64,000 bases of DNA, from NCBI GenBank assembly GCA_900318205.1, contig ONJS01000008.1, forward strand, positions 248,001 to 312,000. Reading direction: 5' to 3'. A program made the position numbers and the translations under genes. The stretch comes from an uncultured Prevotellaceae bacterium. GTDB lineage: Bacteria; Bacteroidota; Bacteroidia; Bacteroidales; Muribaculaceae. Below are positions 50,626 through 59,238 of this stretch, in pieces (within the stretch, counting starts at the first letter, position 1; each line of letters starts with the position of its first letter). The notes under the pieces were generated by a model. That model searched no databases and was not told the origin of the DNA. It saw nothing but the letters and a program-made list of their open reading frames with translations.

Positions 50626-52245
50626 TTACTTGTAGAGGAAGCGTTTGATGGTGCGCTTCGGGGTTTTCTCGAAGGGCTCTGGCATCATTTCTACTACGGC
50701 GATCTTGCTGTAATTGGGGAGGGATTTGTTGGCCTCAACGCGGATTTTTCCTGGGACAGCGGCTTTGGTCTCCTCGTCCATATCCTCGGGCAACTCGGAA
50801 TATACGAGCGCTGTAATCTTGCCGTCGCGGTCTACAACGAGGCATTCATCCACATACTGGCAGTTGGCCAGGACTGCCTCGACCTCCTCGGGGTAGATGT
50901 TCTGTCCCGATGAGTTCAGAATCATCGATTTGATACGGCCACGGATGAAGATGTTACCCTTCTCGTCAATCACGCCCAGGTCACCGGTGCGGAACCAGCC
51001 GTCCTCGGTGAAGGCGGCTTCGGTAGCCTCGGGATTCTTGTAGTAGCCGATGGTCAAGTTGGGACCCTTGACTTGGATTTCGCCGGGTATATGTTTCGGG
51101 TCCTCGGAGTCAATGCGTAGCTCGTGAACCGGTTTTCCACAAGATCCAGGCACAAATTTGGTCCACCACTCATATCCCAGCAGGGGGCAGGCTTCGGTCA
51201 TGCCATAGCCCACGGTATAGGGCAGGTGGATCTTCTTGAAGCACTGCTCGGCCTCGGGGTTAAGTGCTGCACCACCCATGATGAAGCATCGCACGCCGCC
51301 GCCGAAGGACTCTATCAGTTTCTTGCGTACCGTCCTGTAAATCAACTTGTTAAAAACAGGGATTGACAACAGCGTTTTGGCTTTCACCAACGAGGGCTTG
51401 ATGGCATTGGCATAGATTTTCTCCATGACCAGGGGCACCGTGACCACCATATAAGGCTTGATGTCGCGCATCGCCTTGAGCAGCGTGGTGGGTGACGGGG
51501 TCTTGCCAAGGAAATAGACGGTGACACCATCGACATTGGGATGGATGAACTCGATGGCCAATCCATACATGTGTGCCAAGGGCAGCATCGAGACAACGGT
51601 CTCGCCGGGAGTATTGGGGAAATGGGAGTTGGCGAAATCGTCGGTATCAGCCATCGCCTTATAGGTGAGCATCACGCCCTTGGGGTTGCCTGTGGTTCCT
51701 GACGTGTAGTTGATGATGGCGAGGTCATCCAAATTGTCATCGGGGTAAGACACCTGCTCGGGATACATTCCATAGGGATACTGCTGAGCAAACGCTTTCT
51801 TACGGTTTTCCCAAGCCGTAGCCACATCCTGATCGCGATGCCACAGCAGATTGCCGTCCTTGACATTGATGGCAGCCTTGAGGTTGGGCATATCCTCGGG
51901 GTTCTGCTTTGCCCAGATATCGTCGTCAACAAAGAGCAGAACACTGTCTGAATGGTGTGTCAAGGTGGAAACCGTGTCGGGGTGGAAGTCGGCCAAGAGC
52001 GGAACTGCCACACAGCCATTGACATTGATGCCCCAGAAGGTCATCGCCCAGCGGGCACAATTGCGTGCGCAGAGAGCAATCTTGTCTCCCCTGCTTATTC
52101 CAGTAGCCTCGAAGAAGATACGGAACTGCTCTATGTTAGTCGCCAGATTGGCATAAGTAAAACTGTCGCCATTGTAGTCACACAAGGCGTTCTGGGTCCA
52201 ATGTTTACGGACCGTATCTTCCAAATTCTTTAGATAGTGTCTCAT
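50626..52245 (-). CDS. AMP-dependent acyl-CoA synthetase (long-chain type)
   Basis: This 539-residue adenylate-forming enzyme activates a fatty or other acid to its CoA thioester. It shows the P-loop INYTSGTTGNPKGVML near 180, the YGMTEACPLLGYE motif, the adenylate Asp in DGWFRTGDLG and the hinge region IRGRIKSMILNSSGQNIYPEEVE. The catalytic Lys expected near the C-terminus is present in the final basic stretch (KTPKRTIKRF). It is cytoplasmic or membrane-associated. It is monocistronic, with a promoter element at 52298-52305. Confidence 0.93.
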   Translation of the reverse strand: MRHYLKNLEDTVRKHWTQNALCDYNGDSFTYANLATNIEQFRIFFEATGISRGDKIALCARNCARWAMTFWGINVNGCVAVPLLADFHPDTVSTLTHHSDSVLLFVDDDIWAKQNPEDMPNLKAAINVKDGNLLWHRDQDVATAWENRKKAFAQQYPYGMYPEQVSYPDDNLDDLAIINYTSGTTGNPKGVMLTYKAMADTDDFANSHFPNTPGETVVSMLPLAHMYGLAIEFIHPNVDGVTVYFLGKTPSPTTLLKAMRDIKPYMVVTVPLVMEKIYANAIKPSLVKAKTLLSIPVFNKLIYRTVRKKLIESFGGGVRCFIMGGAALNPEAEQCFKKIHLPYTVGYGMTEACPLLGYEWWTKFVPGSCGKPVHELRIDSEDPKHIPGEIQVKGPNLTIGYYKNPEATEAAFTEDGWFRTGDLGVIDEKGNIFIRGRIKSMILNSSGQNIYPEEVEAVLANCQYVDECLVVDRDGKITALVYSELPEDMDEETKAAVPGKIRVEANKSLPNYSKIAVVEMMPEPFEKTPKRTIKRFLYK

Positions 52246-52297
52246 ATATAGATCCTTTTGAATTATCGAAATGCTTGCAGATACAAACTAATCATCA

Positions 52298-52305
52298 CAA
52301 AAGTA
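52298..52305 (-). promoter_or_regulatory. Promoter -7 element of the acyl-CoA synthetase gene
   Basis: Plus-strand CAAAAGTA is TACTTTTG on the coding strand, about 53 nt before the start. No proper -33 was seen. Confidence 0.4.
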
Positions 52306-52451
52306 CAACATTTTTCTAATATTACTCAATAATGATGAATATTTTTGATGATTAAAACCATTTAAGACCGTTGCCTCACGACAGATTCAGGTATAGATGG
52401 AAAGCGATTGAGATTGTTGTCCCTGATGATTGGCGACGTCTTTTCAAATCT

Positions 52452-53603
52452 TCATGAGATTTGATCACTTGTCAGGCTGCTGCAACCGGCGAAGGCACCA
52501 TCACCGATTCTCCTCACCGTCTTGGGGATGATGATGCTTTCCAGGCCAGAGCAGCCCATGAAGGCGAAGTTGCCAATCTCGGTCACCGAGTTGGGGATAG
52601 TTACCCTGGTCAGGCTCTTGCATCCATCAAAAGCTGATTCACCAATCCTGGTTACTGAATTGGGAATATGGATACTGGCTAGCGCCGTACAGCCCTCAAA
52701 GGTCATATCGTTAATCCATCTTACCGCGTCGGGGATAACAATGCTTTCCAGGCTAGTACACCCTTTGAAGGCACTCTCATGAATTCTCGTCACCGAATTA
52801 GGAATGTTGATGCTGACCAGGCTTTTGCAATCTTCAAAGGCTGACTCCTCAATGACAGTCACCGATTCAGGGATGGTTATGCTTTTCAAACCCGTACAGC
52901 CACAAAAGGCAAAATCTTCAATACTTGTCACCGCATCAGGAATAATGACACACGTCAACCCCGTGCACTTAAAGAATAGCCCACTGCTGATGCGGGTTAC
53001 CGAGCGGGGGATGGAGATGCTCGTCAGGCCAGTGCAACGCTCAAAGGCATTGCGGTGAATTTCAATCACCGAATCGGGGATATCAACCTCTTTCAAAGCG
53101 GTACATCCAGCAAAAGCTTTTTCATGAATCACCTTGACAGAGTCGGGAATAACGACTTTTTCCAGGCTAGTACAGCCATCAAACGTATTCATCCCGATAT
53201 CAGTCACTGAATCAGGGATGGTGATGCTTGTCAAGCTGCTACACTCCTTAAAGAGGAGGCAAGGGCCTAAATCAGTCAACGAAGCAGATAGGCTTACGCT
53301 CTGTAAACTAGAGCAGCCCAAGAAAACGTAAATGCCGAGTTTTGTCACCGAATCGGGGATGGTCACACTTTTCAGGCCCGTGCACCCGCAGAACGCCCCG
53401 CTATCAATGCCAGTCACCGAATCGGGGATGACGACATCCTCCAGGGCGGAACAGCCATTGAAGGCATCACGACCAATCTCGGTCACTGTATCGGGAATAA
53501 TCATGCGCTTCAAATCCTTACGGTCCTCGAAGGCTTCTCTCTCGATGACGGTAACTCCATCGGGAATCATCCCCACTCCATCTATAATCTCATATCCAGC
53601 CAT
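52452..53603 (-). CDS. BspA-type leucine-rich repeat protein without signal peptide
   Basis: This 383-residue protein consists of about sixteen LRR_5 units of 23 residues (pattern LxSIxIPDSVTxIGxxAFxGCxx). It starts MAGYEIIDGVGMIPDGVTVI with the first repeat at once and ends TSDQIS, with no signal peptide, lipobox or sorting tail. Most BspA-like proteins are secreted adhesins. This one is either cytoplasmic, truncated, or exported by other means. The repeat-rich DNA (69-bp periodicity) would allow copy-number change by slippage. Confidence 0.85.
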   Translation of the reverse strand: MAGYEIIDGVGMIPDGVTVIEREAFEDRKDLKRMIIPDTVTEIGRDAFNGCSALEDVVIPDSVTGIDSGAFCGCTGLKSVTIPDSVTKLGIYVFLGCSSLQSVSLSASLTDLGPCLLFKECSSLTSITIPDSVTDIGMNTFDGCTSLEKVVIPDSVKVIHEKAFAGCTALKEVDIPDSVIEIHRNAFERCTGLTSISIPRSVTRISSGLFFKCTGLTCVIIPDAVTSIEDFAFCGCTGLKSITIPESVTVIEESAFEDCKSLVSINIPNSVTRIHESAFKGCTSLESIVIPDAVRWINDMTFEGCTALASIHIPNSVTRIGESAFDGCKSLTRVTIPNSVTEIGNFAFMGCSGLESIIIPKTVRRIGDGAFAGCSSLTSDQIS

Positions 53604-53733
53604 AACAGTCCTTTCTCATCAAGCTTGCAATCAGCATTGCAAGTTCACAAAGATAATACCAATATCCATCACCAGCAAAATATCTGCCGATGACGAACTA
53701 CTTGAGCGCCTGGTTTTCCAAGCAGGAAGCGGG

Positions 53734-54672
53734 TTATTCGTTGTTTTTGGGAGAAAGTTTGGCGTTGCGGCGGAGGGTTTTGGGACGGAGGCGGGAGATG
53801 GCGCTGTGGGCGAAGGTGCGGCGGAAGTCGCCAGAGGTCATCTGGTTGATGCGGTCGCGGGTGAGGGTTTCCACGGCATCGGTAAGGGCGAAGTCCTCGA
53901 TGGTAGTTGCCACAGCGTTGGCATTGTGGGGACAGCACAGCTGGCACTCATCACAGCCGACAACCCTGTCGCTGACTACCGCAGGGACCCAGTCGGGCAA
54001 TTGCTCGTCGTGGTTCTCGATGAGCAGGCAGGAGAGGCAGCGCGAGGCGTCGGCAGCGCCTTCTCCGCTCAATGCGCCTGACGGACACACCTGGACGCAC
54101 CTGCCACAGTCACCGCAGGTCATCGTGCACGGCTCGTCAGGGGGTAACTGGGCAGTGGTAACAATCTCGCCAAGGAAGAAGTAGGAGCCTTTCCCCGGGA
54201 TGATGAGGCAGTTGTTCCTGCCGATGAAGCCGATGCCCGCCCGCTGTGCCCAATAACGCTCGCGGATGGGTGCCGAATCCACGCACGGTCGGGTGGTGCA
54301 ATGGGTGATTTCTTCGATGAAATGGGCCAATTCGGTCAATTTTTCGCGCAGCACTTCGTGGTAATCCCGCCCGTAGGCATAATAGGCGACCCGCAGGGTC
54401 CCCTCGGGCTGGAAACGGCTCGGATAGTAGTTCAGGGCGAGCGAGATGACCGTCTGTGCCCCCTCAAGCAGCATCGACGGGTCGCGGCGCAGGTCGCGAT
54501 GTCCTGCCGCCCACGCCATGCAGCCGTTATGCCCCAATTCAATCCAGCGGTCATAACGAGCCACCGCCTCGTCATCGACGGGCGTGGCAGCGGCAAAGCC
54601 ACAAGCGTCAAATCCCAGGCTTGCGGCCTGGGACTTGATCAGTGATGCTATATTACAATTCAGGGATGGCAT
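53734..54672 (-). CDS. queG: Epoxyqueuosine reductase
   Basis: The ATG at 54672 gives 312 residues and overlaps the preceding gene by 20 nt; the longer frame upstream lies inside that gene. It carries out the last step of queuosine synthesis in tRNA, using cobalamin and two 4Fe-4S clusters. It shows the QueG blocks CVDSAPIRERYWAQRAGIGF and GRNNCLIIPGKGSYFFLGEI, with clusters CGDCGRCVQVCPSGAL and CDECQLCCPHN. It lies downstream of a polysaccharide deacetylase and a DUF2723 gene in the same direction. Confidence 0.95.
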   Translation of the reverse strand: MPSLNCNIASLIKSQAASLGFDACGFAAATPVDDEAVARYDRWIELGHNGCMAWAAGHRDLRRDPSMLLEGAQTVISLALNYYPSRFQPEGTLRVAYYAYGRDYHEVLREKLTELAHFIEEITHCTTRPCVDSAPIRERYWAQRAGIGFIGRNNCLIIPGKGSYFFLGEIVTTAQLPPDEPCTMTCGDCGRCVQVCPSGALSGEGAADASRCLSCLLIENHDEQLPDWVPAVVSDRVVGCDECQLCCPHNANAVATTIEDFALTDAVETLTRDRINQMTSGDFRRTFAHSAISRLRPKTLRRNAKLSPKNNE

Positions 54673-55270
54673 CGAACTTGTAACCCTGCTCCTGGAGCCA
54701 CTCGATGGCACGCGGCAGGGCATATTTCATATTCTTTTCGGCCTTCAACGAGTCGTGGAAGACAATGATGGAGCCGTTGCGGGCATAACGCTTGACATTG
54801 TCCAACACCTGCTCACCGGTAAGTTTGCGGCTATAGTCGCGCGTCACCAGGTCATACATGATGATGGTAAAACGCGAGCGCAGCACCTTGGACTGTCCCC
54901 AGCGCAACAGGCCATGCGGCGGGCGGAAGAGCGTACTGCCGATCAATTCGTTGGCACGGAAGACGTTGTGCAGGTAGTGCTTGGTGCCCACATGCGCTCC
55001 TTGCAGGTGGCTCATCGTGTGGTTGCCTACCGAATGCCCGCGACGGCGAACCTCCTCCAACAGTTCGGGATGGCGTTCCACGTTCTCACCGACCATGAAG
55101 AAAGTCGCCTTGATGCCATAACGGTCCAGCGTGTCGAGCACCCAAGGGGTGACCTCGGGTATGGGACCGTCATCAAACGTCAAATAGACCGTGTGGTCGC
55201 GCTTGTGGATGCGCCACACGGTCTCGGGGAATATCATTCGATAGAGCAGAGGAGGACGTTCTACTAACAT
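54653..55270 (-). CDS. Polysaccharide deacetylase (NodB) family protein
   Basis: This 205-residue NodB-fold enzyme shows motif 1 TFDDGPIPEVT, motif 2 with the His pair in GHSVGNHTMSHLQG, and motif 3 FRPPHGLLRW. It removes acetyl groups from glycans such as peptidoglycan or surface polysaccharide. No signal peptide is visible, so it may act in the cytoplasm or be held by partners. It overlaps queG by 20 nt. A TTAG-rich tract separates it from the DUF2723 gene. Confidence 0.92.
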   Translation of the reverse strand: MLVERPPLLYRMIFPETVWRIHKRDHTVYLTFDDGPIPEVTPWVLDTLDRYGIKATFFMVGENVERHPELLEEVRRRGHSVGNHTMSHLQGAHVGTKHYLHNVFRANELIGSTLFRPPHGLLRWGQSKVLRSRFTIIMYDLVTRDYSRKLTGEQVLDNVKRYARNGSIIVFHDSLKAEKNMKYALPRAIEWLQEQGYKFDAIPEL

Positions 55271-55271
55271 T

Positions 55272-55312
55272 TGTTAGGCGTTAGGTTTTAGGCGTTAGGC
55301 TTTAGGTGTTAG
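55272..55312. repeat. GCGTTAGG-rich intergenic tract
   Basis: Five units of GGCGTTAGG/GGTTTTAGG lie between the DUF2723 and deacetylase genes. Same class as 30413-30480. Confidence 0.55.
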
Positions 55313-55336
55313 CTAAGCCTTCGCCATGATGGAACA

Positions 55337-58300
55337 TCACTCGCTCATTGCTTCTTCCAGGTCAATGGAAGGCTCTTCTTGAGCAGCTTGCTGCTGAGCG
55401 GCATAACGCTGGCGCATGGACTCCTCATAGGCCTGCTGATAGGCCTGGAGGCGCTGCATATTGACACCGGCATTCACCAGTTTCTGAGCCAATGCCTGGT
55501 ATTTCTCATCACCGCACTGCTGGCCATAGTCGCCGAGCATGTCGAGCATGTACTGCTGGTCGATGTACTTGTCGGTGCGGGTCAGACGCTCATACTGTGA
55601 CGGATTCAAGGACTGGTAGAACTTCAGGTATCCAGCATAGCGCATAATCTCGCTCTCCAGCACCTGAGCGCTCTTCTCGATGGCGGAGTTGTCACCGCTA
55701 GCCTTTCCCAGCGTGTAGTAGATGTGGGCAACCTGCTGACCCATCTGTACGGTGAACGGGCAGGCACCGACGGGCAGTTTCTCCATCATCAGGTCGAGGA
55801 TGTGGCGGGCTTTCTTGAAGCGGTCGGCAGCATAGGCCTCGTTCGTCATGCCAGCGGGCACTGACTGGGCACCCTGCTGGGCATTCAGGCCCTCGCTCAA
55901 CAGGTTGGTTGACAAGTCAAGCAGTGCACTGCGCATGGTGGTCACCATACGGCTAATCGTCTCGTCGAGGTAGAGCGTGCCGGGCTTAGCCTTGTCCAGA
56001 CCACCCCACAGGAACTTGTTCACCACGTTGTCGTACATGATGTCGGTCGATACGGCAGAATTGCTGTTGCTGACAAGAGGTGTCACCTGATAGGCCAGAC
56101 CCGTCAGACGCAGGTAGGGATCAAGACCCAGATAGTAGCTGCTGGGCACCGTCATGGCAAAGTAGCAGGGACGGTTCCAACCCTGGGCAATGCTGCTGGC
56201 GATGATGTCAAACGACATCAACTGGCTGGCAGTCATACCAGAACCCATCTGCTGCAGGTTCAGGTTGATTGACTGCTCAATCTGGTCGCGCTGTTCCTCA
56301 CGCACGACACCAGCCTTGACAGCCTGGTCGGCATCCACGGGAATGTAAACTACGGGATACTTGATCTCGTTGATACCGTAAAGATTATTCTTGCTATCGG
56401 CGCTATAGATGCTTTGCAGCGACTTGAGGGCCTCCATGGGCGTCGGGTCGGGTTGCACGAAGTAGCAGAACTGACGTTCATCGTAGGCGTAGGTCGTTGC
56501 GTCGGCCTGCATGGGCAGCGGAGCCGACTCGTAGGCGGCACGCTGCATCTGGCTGATGTACCAGTCGGTGGCCAGATAACTCAGGTTGACGGCGCGCACG
56601 TCGGTGCGGAATCCCTCTACCTCCTGCAGGTACCACAGGGGGAAGGTATCGTTGTCACCGTTACAGAAGATGATACCGTTAGGTGCAACGCTGGCAAGAT
56701 AGTTGCGGCCGAAGTCGCGTGCCGCAGTGCGGCCACTACGGTCGTGGTCGTCCCACGTCTGGCTCACCATCTGCAGGGGCACTGCCAGGCCGATGAGGGC
56801 AGCAATGGCAGCGACAGCAGTAGCCACACCGCCACGGTTACCGTTGGCGGCAACGGCTGCAGCCTCACCCTTGGCTTCCTTCTTGCCCTTCTTCCTGAGA
56901 GCCCACATCACGAGGCTCCACAGTCCGGCAACACCCATGCCCACCCAGATGCAGTAGGCATAGAACGAACCGGCATAGGCATAGTCACGCTCACGAGGCT
57001 GGCTCGGCGTCTGGTTCAGGTAGAGCACGATGGCGATACCCGTCATGAAGAACAGGAAGAAGATAACCCAGAACTGCTCGATACCACGGCGACCGCGGTA
57101 GGCTTGCCACAACAGGCCGATGATACCCATCAGCAGCGGCAGCAGGTAGAACACGTTGTGTCCCTTGTTGCCCTTGCCCAGGTCATCGGGCAGCAGGCTC
57201 TGGTCACCCAGGCGCGGATTGTCGATGAACGAAAAGCCCGAGATCCAGTTGCCGTGGGTAATCTCACCCATGCCCTGGAGGTCGTTCTGACGACCGGCGA
57301 AGTTCCACATGAAGTAGCGCCAGTACATGTAATTCAACTGATAGTCAATGAAGAACCGCAGGTTCTCACCCATCGTCGGCTTGAGCCTGGCCTCGGTTTC
57401 AATAGTATTTCCACTGGCATCAATCTTGGTGGTAGCTTCAACCTGTGTACCCTGCATACCCAGCCAATCGACGTACTCCTGGGCATGCTTCTCGTCATGG
57501 ATACGCGGGAAGAGCATATCCTGCTCGGGGCTGTAACGGTAGATCTTTTTCTTGCCGAGTTCCTTGTAGCGGTCGGCCTGACCGTCGGCAGTCTTTACCT
57601 CGGGGGCATACTGCATCGGTCCCTCCTTGGTGGCGGGCTGCAAGGTGCCTTCACTGCCGGGCTCGTACATGATGTCGCTGTAGAGCGTACGACCGTAGAG
57701 CAGCGGGGTCTCACCGTACTGCTCACGGCTCAAGTACTTGGCCAGGGCAAACGTGTTGTTGGGCGAGTTCTCGTCCAGCGGTGTATTCTGTGAGCTGCGG
57801 ATCAGAATCAGCGCATAGCTGCTGAAGCCGATGAAGATCACGAGGATGCAAGAGATGATGTTGGTGAACACACGCACGGGGACGTGCTTGCAGAACTTGA
57901 ACAGGTAAACGCACAGGGCAATGATCAACACCAAGGGAATCAGCATGCTTTCGCCGAGGAACAGCATACCCGAGAGCAGGATGCTCAAGGCGAAGGAAAT
58001 CTTCATGAGCAGGTCGCTCTTGTTGCGGTAGAGTTCAAACAGGGCCCATGCCAGCACGGCAATCAGCAGGATGGCATATACCAGAACACCCGAGTTGAAC
58101 GACATGCCCAACGTGTTGACAAAGAACAAGTCAAACTTCTGTCCCCACTCCACGAAACCGGGCTCCAGACCGTAGAGAATCAGACCCACGATGACGAAGG
58201 AGATGAGCAGCGTCAGCAGCGAACCCTTCAACGTGGACTCTTTACCCTTGAGACGGCACTGGCGATAGTAGTAAATCAGTGCGATGGCGGGGATGCACAG

Positions 58301-58894
58301 CAGGTTCAGCAGGTGCACACCCAGCGATACGCCGAACACATAGGCAATCAGCACAATCCATCGGTCACTGCCAGGCTCGTCGGCACGGTTCTCCCACTTG
58401 AGGATGAGCCAGAACACGAGCGCCGTGCAGAACGACGAGAAGGCGTAAACCTCGGCCTCGACGGCACTGAACCAGAACGTGTCACTCCAGGTATAGGCCA
58501 GTGCACCGCAGATGCCGCTACCCATTACGACCAGGTACTGAGCCAGGGTCATGTTGTCCTCCTCACCGTCCTTGACGACGAGTTTCTTCACCAGGTGGGT
58601 GATGGACCAGAACAGCAGCAGGATGGTCAGGGCGCTGAAGATGGCCGACATGGCATTGACACACTTGGCGACAGCCATGACGTCACCTCCGGCAAACTTG
58701 CTCGCGAAGTTGGCAGCGAGAATAAAGATCGGGTTGCCAGGCGGATGGCCGATTTCAGTCTTAAAACCTTGTGCGATAAACTCCGGGCAGTCCCAGAAGC
58801 TGGCTGTGGGCTCGATGGTCAGCAGATAGGTCGCTGCTGCCACAATAAAGATGAGCCATCCCAGCGCATTGTTGATGAGCTTGTACTTCTTCAT
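55337..58894 (-). CDS. DUF2723 giant membrane protein
   Basis: This 1185-residue inner-membrane protein has about twelve helices in its first 700 residues. Near the start it reads TIEPTASFWDCPEFIAQGFKTEIGHPPGNP, the DUF2723 signature, which resembles the acceptor loop of GT-C glycosyltransferases such as protein O-mannosyltransferases. A periplasmic tail of about 450 residues with TPR-like helices and a Gln-rich C-terminus follows. It is thought to transfer sugars to exported proteins or lipids. The minus-strand -7 element TAACTTTG is at plus-strand 58958-58965. Confidence 0.9.
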   Translation of the reverse strand: MKKYKLINNALGWLIFIVAAATYLLTIEPTASFWDCPEFIAQGFKTEIGHPPGNPIFILAANFASKFAGGDVMAVAKCVNAMSAIFSALTILLLFWSITHLVKKLVVKDGEEDNMTLAQYLVVMGSGICGALAYTWSDTFWFSAVEAEVYAFSSFCTALVFWLILKWENRADEPGSDRWIVLIAYVFGVSLGVHLLNLLCIPAIALIYYYRQCRLKGKESTLKGSLLTLLISFVIVGLILYGLEPGFVEWGQKFDLFFVNTLGMSFNSGVLVYAILLIAVLAWALFELYRNKSDLLMKISFALSILLSGMLFLGESMLIPLVLIIALCVYLFKFCKHVPVRVFTNIISCILVIFIGFSSYALILIRSSQNTPLDENSPNNTFALAKYLSREQYGETPLLYGRTLYSDIMYEPGSEGTLQPATKEGPMQYAPEVKTADGQADRYKELGKKKIYRYSPEQDMLFPRIHDEKHAQEYVDWLGMQGTQVEATTKIDASGNTIETEARLKPTMGENLRFFIDYQLNYMYWRYFMWNFAGRQNDLQGMGEITHGNWISGFSFIDNPRLGDQSLLPDDLGKGNKGHNVFYLLPLLMGIIGLLWQAYRGRRGIEQFWVIFFLFFMTGIAIVLYLNQTPSQPRERDYAYAGSFYAYCIWVGMGVAGLWSLVMWALRKKGKKEAKGEAAAVAANGNRGGVATAVAAIAALIGLAVPLQMVSQTWDDHDRSGRTAARDFGRNYLASVAPNGIIFCNGDNDTFPLWYLQEVEGFRTDVRAVNLSYLATDWYISQMQRAAYESAPLPMQADATTYAYDERQFCYFVQPDPTPMEALKSLQSIYSADSKNNLYGINEIKYPVVYIPVDADQAVKAGVVREEQRDQIEQSINLNLQQMGSGMTASQLMSFDIIASSIAQGWNRPCYFAMTVPSSYYLGLDPYLRLTGLAYQVTPLVSNSNSAVSTDIMYDNVVNKFLWGGLDKAKPGTLYLDETISRMVTTMRSALLDLSTNLLSEGLNAQQGAQSVPAGMTNEAYAADRFKKARHILDLMMEKLPVGACPFTVQMGQQVAHIYYTLGKASGDNSAIEKSAQVLESEIMRYAGYLKFYQSLNPSQYERLTRTDKYIDQQYMLDMLGDYGQQCGDEKYQALAQKLVNAGVNMQRLQAYQQAYEESMRQRYAAQQQAAQEEPSIDLEEAMSE

Positions 58895-59238
58895 CGATTC
58901 AATCTACAGATTTTGTTTGTATTTCGTTTTTTAGGTTGTTTCTTGTGTACTAAACGGCAAAGTTAGGCATAATATTTCAAAATGCCCCTCTTAAGGCCCC
59001 GAATTTGACCAAAATTAACCACAACCCACCCATTATTAACAGTTTCTAAATTGCCATCACGTTCCACATCAGCTGCCACTTCAACCCGTCTTTCCTATCG
59101 GCGAATTAAACAAATTATAGAATTGGCTGTGAGAATCGGGTGCTATCAGTTGGTATGATACATCAAAAGCCAGAACACGAATTCCTCATGAAAAAAATCA
59201 TTCATGATGCCATTCGTGTTTATTAATCAGTAGAATTG
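58895..59238. other. Intergenic gap with a promoter element and a repeat fragment
   Basis: The left part carries the minus-strand promoter element at 58958-58965 for the DUF2723 gene. The middle (about 59098-59190) has words seen in the CGAATTA palindromic family (GGCGAATTAAACAAATTATA and ACACGAATTC), but no clean stem. No ORF or RNA gene was seen. Confidence 0.5.

Noticed and set aside
52452..53603. Regular 69-bp repeats that could suggest a CRISPR array or satellite
   Set aside because: The repeats encode in-frame 23-residue LRR units on the minus strand, with no identical direct repeats or unique spacers.
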